The position numbers and the translations under genes were made by a program. The notes beneath the pieces are model-generated. The model saw nothing but the letters and a program-made list of their open reading frames with translations, did no database searches and was not told the DNA's origin. From a virus, in the IMG/VR virus record IMGVR_UViG_3300010885_015854, positions 1 through 21,010 of that record: a stretch of 21,010 bases of DNA. One strand, 5' to 3'. Shown here piece after piece: positions 8,801-14,800 of the stretch (positions within the stretch are counted from its first letter, which is position 1; every line of letters starts with the position of its first letter).

Positions 8801-11800
8801 ACAAATCTTTCAACCACTCCGCCTTTGAAAACTTGCGCACTGCTCTGTGGTTCTCCCACATACAGGCTACAGTTATAAGAACAAATATCTAATGCTTGTC
8901 CAAAATTACAAAATTCAGCCACTGTGTTTTGATTGATCTCTTGTGCTAAACTGAATTGATTGATTTCAATCTCAATTACATCGCCCACTGATAAATCTTG
9001 GTTGATAGTAATAGTATTGCCGGATACTGTAAAAGAATTTTGGGCATCAATTACACTGTCAGTTTGATTGATTAAAAATACATTATTAACAATCACAGTA
9101 ATTGGTGCTGTAACTGTGCCAAGTACAGTATAAGAATTGCTTGAATCGTCATTCTTGATAAAAGTTTGTACATTGCGATCAAACACATACACCGCACCAG
9201 CTTCGGTTTCGCCATTAACTGTGATATATGGGGTTCCCACAATGAGTTGACGTCCATCAGTTGTACACGAAACTGATTGGCCAAACCTATCACTTGCTCC
9301 TAGCCCAGGTACAGTAATACTATCAACATAGGTAAAATACCCCTTGGAATTAATTACTGCAACGTCACTGACACCTAATGCAGTTACAAAAGTAACAGTG
9401 GTTCCGGCAAAAGTATAATCAATATTGGGACGCCATAATACATCATTTACTTTGACTGAGAATGAATAGATATCAGTGGCTGTGAACAATCCCACTGTTC
9501 TTCCCTGCTGATCAACGCCTTGAGCCAAGTTGAAAGACACGGTAGAGTACGGTACTTGGAAAGTATTCCATCTATCAAATTGAATCAAAAGTCCTGATGT
9601 TGGCGCTGTTGTAAACGTCACTGTGCTAAAATCACCAGCCACAGTATAATCAACACCTAGTGTTTGAACCACGGTGTTCACTATCACTCGAACTTGGTAA
9701 CTGTTATTGATTTGTATTTCATCATCAATAACATAAGTGGTGGTGGCACCGTCACTAATAAAACTTGCAGATTGTTGTTGCCAATCTACAAAACCATATG
9801 CGTGTACATAATTCAATCCAGGGGCGCCAATGTACATCCAACGCTCGTCCAAGCTCATGGCAACTGAATATCCAAATTCTCCAGCGCCGGGTGTTGTGCT
9901 AGTTGTTGTACCAGGTTGTGTAAACAATTGCCATGTTGTGTATGGGTTAGTTCCGGCAACACCCAACGTGGGATCTCGATATATCACCGAAGCGTATCCA
10001 TTGTTGGCTGTGCTGGTTGAACCAAGACTGGCTGATGCGCCAGCCACTGCCCATTCTTGATTGCCAAAATTTATAGCATTACCAAATCCACGAACGCCAG
10101 TAACGTCTAAAGTAAGAACTGCGTCTCCAGTTGAAAGGGGGCTAACCGGTGTGTATTGATCACTGTAACTCTTTAGATAAACATACACGCCACCTTTTTC
10201 AACTCCTGATCCAAATCCATATCTCGGACTGCCTACAAACAAGGCTGTTTTGTTACGTCCCTGAGCCACACTGGCTCCATACTGCTCGTTTGCATCAAGC
10301 AGTACTGGTGACAACGAAATGATACTAGAGAATACTGTGTTCTTTTCTAATACTTCCCATAACCCTTCGCCATTGTTGTCAACCCAGACTCGTGCACCAG
10401 GTAAAATATCATTTGCATAAGGTAAATTAACAACATCACTGGCCTGAGCAACACGCATGGTTTGTAGTGTCAGCCCAGTTCCGACACCGTTAGCAACTGT
10501 GCGGTTGCTAGAAAATGCAAATGCAATGTTTACTGTGGTCAAATTTGGTACCGATAACACTTGATAAACACCATTGACTTCAACGTCAAAGAATTTAATA
10601 ATCAATTTATCGCTGGCAACTAGTCCATGGTTACTGCTGAAAATTACTCGACTGGTACCATTTAAGTTATCACAAACGTGTTGTATCTGTCCGGGGACTG
10701 CTTGTGCTCGATATATGTTCCAGTCATAGTCATTGATTTTGGCTACCCAAATACTGGTGCCAACATTAATGGCATCAATGTTGGCATTTAAACTGGCATT
10801 GTTGGTAATGTCAAATACTGTAATGTCAGCATCATTTAAATTTACATAACCAGCTGTGGGAAGTCCAACATCTGTAGGAAGTTCTGTAGTGGTTGGGAGA
10901 ATTTCTGTGCTGGTGAGTTTGTAACTCTGTCTCCATACATCACTTAAAAATATTGTTTGATCAGCTTGGCTAACTTGTTGTGGTACCACAACTTGAACCA
11001 CACTGGGATTTGAGCTCAACAAGGCACGATTTAATCTTAATTCAAAGAAACTACGATTAGCATTGGCGCCATACACAGCACGTTGAACTGCCCAGTTTTC
11101 ATAAATGTCATAGTCAGCGGCTTCCTTGCCAAGGTTAGCAGCTTTGAATAATTCAGCACTGAGTATGGTTCCCTTGGTGTCAAGAAATTGTCGGTACACA
11201 TTGACTTGACTAACATCATCAAGATTTAATGCGGCCATGTACTGTCTGGGTTTAAATCCAATTAGTCCATAACTTAGTAAATCGTTGTCAAGTTCAATAT
11301 TAGCGGCATTGATATTGTAACTATTGGCCAATTGATTGGCCTTGTTGGCTATATTTGGTAATAACCCAAGTTCAATTTGTGTATAATCGCTCTGGACCCA
11401 ATCATCAAAACTGAATTTAACGCTGGGTTGTACAATTTTTAATGCAGACCAATACACATTTTTATACTTGACAATTTCACCTTTACTATATGTGCGTAAT
11501 CCCGTCCACTCTTGTACATTGTCTTGATTTAAAATAAATCCTGGAGTATCAACTGTGCCGTTCCAATTGGCTGTGGTCACCGCCACAAGGTTCAGACGAT
11601 TTTGTCTAGCACCGGTTGTGGGGTCATATATTAAATCGCCAAACACACTTTGATTGCTTAAAACCATCATGTGTTCAAAACTAGTAAATCTTAAATCTAT
11701 AAAACTGATATTTTGTGTGGTCAATGGTTGTATTACAAATGTATTATCAGTTCTTACAATATTCAATGTGCGAGTTGGTAATTCTCTTGAATTTTGATCT

Positions 11801-14800
11801 AGCAATAGATTTTCTGTAGTTTCTGTAGTTATGTTGTCAACCACAGCACCAGCACGAGTCACAGTAAGACCACCGGCCAGGGGATTCAAATTAATAATAG
11901 CGTTTGTATCCCAACCTTGTTGACTCCAATACAAAAATTCATTAACCATTCTTGGCCAATCCAATGTGTAACCGTTGGCGCGATCAGTAAAAGTTAATCC
12001 TTGAGTTTCTAATAATTTTCCATAGCTCAATAAAAAGTCACTTACAGCAGTTTCGTTGCTGAATATAAAACCATAAGGCACCTGTACTACTGTATCGGTA
12101 TAAAATGTTGGTACTCTAACTGTGATTCCGCCGGTGCTGTATTCTTGTAATTTTCCTACTGCTTGGCTTTGCAATATTTCAAAATAAACCTGAGTGGTTC
12201 CATACCCAAATACTGCATATCCACCTGTGACTTTTTGCACAGCCACCGCACTATATCTGATGCTTTCAAATGGTTGGTTTTTGTACAATACAATATCATA
12301 ACTCTCATCTGGAATCATTAGTGTGTTGTTGGTGCTATTGGGACTGGATTTTTCAGTAAACAATTTAATATATTGTTTGTCTGAATAACTGGCCATACGA
12401 TAACACAATCTAACATCTAAATTTTGTAATTCGGCTGTGAGTTTATCAGTGCTGTTGATACCACTCTGACGATTAAAGTCTACAATCCAATCAATATAAC
12501 TGGCCTTGCTGACGCCGTTACCATAAACTTCAACGTCATTAGCATTTAATCTGTAACGTTCATTGTAAAGATACTGCGCATAATCTAAATTGTATTTGTA
12601 TAAATCTCTATCAACAAACAATGCAAAAAACTTTGCAGGTCGAGTAACAGCCAACACATGCATTACCGAGAATGGGTATGCACTAGAATTCCACCACGAC
12701 GCTTCAACAGGACCGCCATCACCAATTGCCCAACTTTTACTGAATGCGCTGGCAAGATTATAATTTGGAGGTAGTGCGCCAACCACGCTGTTCAACGGGC
12801 TTAGTAATTCGCCTTCTGATCCTGTGGGAATAACTGATGTTAATCCGGATCTGGCGTATTCAGGTAGATAGTATGGTGCTACGGGATCTGCTACATAGCC
12901 AGCTTCTAGGTCATCCCATAAAACCAAGTTGTCAGCGGTATAAGGGGCCACACCGTAGGTGCTTTCCCACCAATCAGGTTTGACAAAAAATCCCAACATT
13001 TCCCAGGGCGTATAACTGGGCTGTTGTGTATCATAATAATATCTATAAATTCCGCGCCAGGCACCTAATAAATTCTGTTGGTCAAGACGGCTTTTTGAAT
13101 TACTATAATTCCATGTAAATTCATTTGTGGCTGAATAATCTTGTTGTTTGTAGTCTAGTTTGTTCCAACCACAATAACTTAAAAAGTCTTCAGCAAAAAT
13201 ATTGTTGATTTCGTCAAACGTATATCCAGTTTCTCGGAATTCACCAGGTAACACATCCGTCAATGTCATTGGTACTGGATTACCATCTAGTTTTAAATTG
13301 CTGTAAATTCTAGTTTCAAATTCTAATAGCACATCATCACGTATGTCTCCAAACAGCGGAGTTAAACTTCCATCATGACCTTGAATAAAGTCTTGAATAC
13401 CTTTACTGACAACTTGAGTAACTACCGCAGGTCTCCATGCAGGATACAACCCCATTTTGGTTGGAGTGTTAGGTGCAAAATTTCCATAAGTGGCATTGTA
13501 TTCATTGATTGTGACTTTGTCACTGATGGTAAGATCAACTAAGATAGTGAGTGTGGGGGCATCCAATGATACTATATAATCTCTTTGTCTTTCTAACAAT
13601 ACATCATTTAGATACACACACAAGCCAAGATAATTGGCCGATGTAAAATTATATGTTTGTACTGTATCAAATGTGGGTTGTGTGGTATAACCCACTGTGT
13701 ATGTGTTGGTAGCAAATGTTGAGCCAGTGGGCAACATATCACTCCAATAAAATGGTTGTGTGTCTACTTTGCCTAGTGTGATATCTTGTATAGCAGTATC
13801 AAGAATTTCTGCTGTTGTTTTAAAAGCAATATTTTCTTGAGTCAATACAGCGTCAAGCATTCTTGCCTTGTATTTGATGTATTCCCGGCTGTTGTATTGT
13901 AAACTAGCAAAAATATTGTAGTCCGGAGATCTCATGAAATATCCAGCTAGAGTTAGCGGGCTACTTTGTTGCAGTATTGTCAATCCATAAGGAACAATAT
14001 TACCAAGATCTCGAGTGTTGTTTGCACCGTTGATCCTGCCGGACAATGTGATTAAATTCTGACAGATACTTTCGTAATGTGTGCGAATTGTTCCTAGAGT
14101 AAATGCTGGACTGTTATTGTTGAGTGGGTTATTTTGTAAATTATTTGGAACCTGATAGAATCCTACTTTGCTGGTTTGGTCACTCAACACCATGACTTCT
14201 ATAATATCAGTTGGTACGTATGTGTTGACAAGAGTTATCGTGGTACTGTCAGTTGTGGTCAAGTATGTGTAGAGACCGGGGTCAAGGAATACGCTACCTA
14301 CATATATTTTAATTACAGGAACTGCAATAGAAGATTGCGTGTTAACTGCAATGTCTAATTTAAGAGTGGCCCCAGTATACTCAAATTTAAACTGCTGATA
14401 GATTTGTTGTTCAACAATGGCATTTTGCCAACCTAGCAATTTTTCATAGACGACTCGGTTGCCATATTCTCTAATAGAGCCAGAGCTGATATCGCTTGTT
14501 GTGCTTACATTATCTGTTGTGTATGTAAATGTATCAACATATAAATTGTTATCAAACACAATATCACCCACGTTGTTGATATTCAAATATTGCAGTGGCA
14601 ATTGCAAAACAGGATCAAGTATGGTAGTATCTCCAACTGCATAACTGAATAATTTTGATCCTATAAAGTTACTGGATTGATACTTTGCTTGATTACTAAA
14701 ACTTATTCCATCAATATCATATATGTTAAACAATGGTGCTTGTTGTACTGCGGTTTTTTGCTGTGCTTCTGTCCAGGTAAGGCCATCAAACCAATAGGTA

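Noticed and set aside
11640-11700. IYDPTTGAR in the giant protein, similar to the I.DP.T motif of the 49-aa and 201-aa proteins
   Set aside because: The match is only about six residues in a common beta-turn pattern with no similarity on either side, so chance is a sufficient explanation.
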